Positions 43,195 to 43,274 of a stretch of DNA of 43,274 nt are shown one piece after another. The DNA comes from Capillidium heterosporum. Taxonomy: Eukaryota > Entomophthoromycota > Entomophthoromycetes > Entomophthorales > Capillidiaceae. The notes beneath the pieces are model-generated. The model saw only the letters and a list, made by a program, of their open reading frames with translations. It made no database searches and had not been told where the DNA came from. The position numbers and the translations under genes were made by a program. Location of the stretch: positions 1 through 43,274 of the forward strand of contig WBMQ01000028.1 in NCBI GenBank assembly GCA_016630905.1, given 5' to 3'. Within the stretch, counting starts at the first letter, position 1. Every line of letters begins with the position of its first letter.

Positions 43195-43274
43195 ATGAAA
43201 TTCCAAATTCTCATCTTAGCCTTAGCCGCTTCCCTCATCTCGGCTGACAGTGCTCTGCCCCTTGACAACTGTGG
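43195..43274 (+). CDS. array gene 8, 5' part only (window edge)
   Basis: It begins MKFQILILALAASLISAD, the family signal peptide, and continues SALPLDNC before the window ends. Compared with genes 2 and 3 (DKCPAPSDNC) it is one codon shorter here. The bases fit a 1-nt loss followed by a 2-nt loss that restores the frame and removes the first conserved cysteine. Whether the rest is intact cannot be seen. The promoter is complete. Confidence 0.8.
   Translation, partial: MKFQILILALAASLISADSALPLDNC

Overview
The window reads as nuclear DNA of an intron-rich, AT-rich filamentous or other non-budding-yeast fungus. The housekeeping genes are split by many very short introns (about 39-62 nt, GT...AG, often with a CTAAC/CTAAT branch site), and the products include a Zn(II)2Cys6 regulator, Las1, Gyp7 and Tof1/Swi1. 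An early-diverging lineage such as the Entomophthoromycotina is my guess only; nothing here proves it.

Left part (1-26.8 kb), ordinary genes between transposon relics. A truncated inverted LTR-like repeat (1-683) is followed by a broken small gene. Next comes a monocarboxylate-transporter-like MFS gene (1355-2663, -) with an apparent 1-nt frameshift. A very AT-rich block (about 3.8-6.4 kb) holds a RIP-like mutated LTR copy. Then follow V-ATPase subunit E (6511-7424, -), the rRNA-processing factor Las1 (8159-10161, -), the Rab GAP Gyp7 (11182-13223, +), glycine-cleavage T protein (13677-15208, -) and an NCLX-type cation/Ca2+ exchanger (15941-18871, -). A 3.4-kb gene-poor stretch contains a second LTR copy (21542-22245). 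After it come the replication-fork factor Tof1/Swi1/Timeless (22368-25342, -) and a short Zn(II)2Cys6 regulator (25878-26822, -).

Right part (28-43.3 kb), an accessory region. A decayed unknown gene (28116-29220) leads into a tandem array of small secreted six-cysteine proteins. There are six intact intronless genes, one pseudogene cut by an LTR-like insertion, and one gene running off the right edge. The spacing is about 1.4-1.9 kb and all are on the + strand. The proteins have a signal peptide, six conserved cysteines and motifs that resemble Greek-key (beta-gamma-crystallin) motifs; this fold is inferred, not proven. Most of the array genes share a promoter architecture: a pair of inverted MADS-box (MEF2/Rlm1-type) sites whose starts are exactly 23 bp apart, a TATGACA-type motif, and a TATA box 59-77 bp before the ATG. 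Two adjacent members are near-identical in a way that suggests gene conversion.

The four LTR-like copies fall into a short and a long subfamily. One is heavily C-to-T/G-to-A mutated, mostly in CpA/CpG context. The most interesting content is therefore the coordinately built secreted-protein array and the repeat-directed mutation seen next to unmutated repeat copies.
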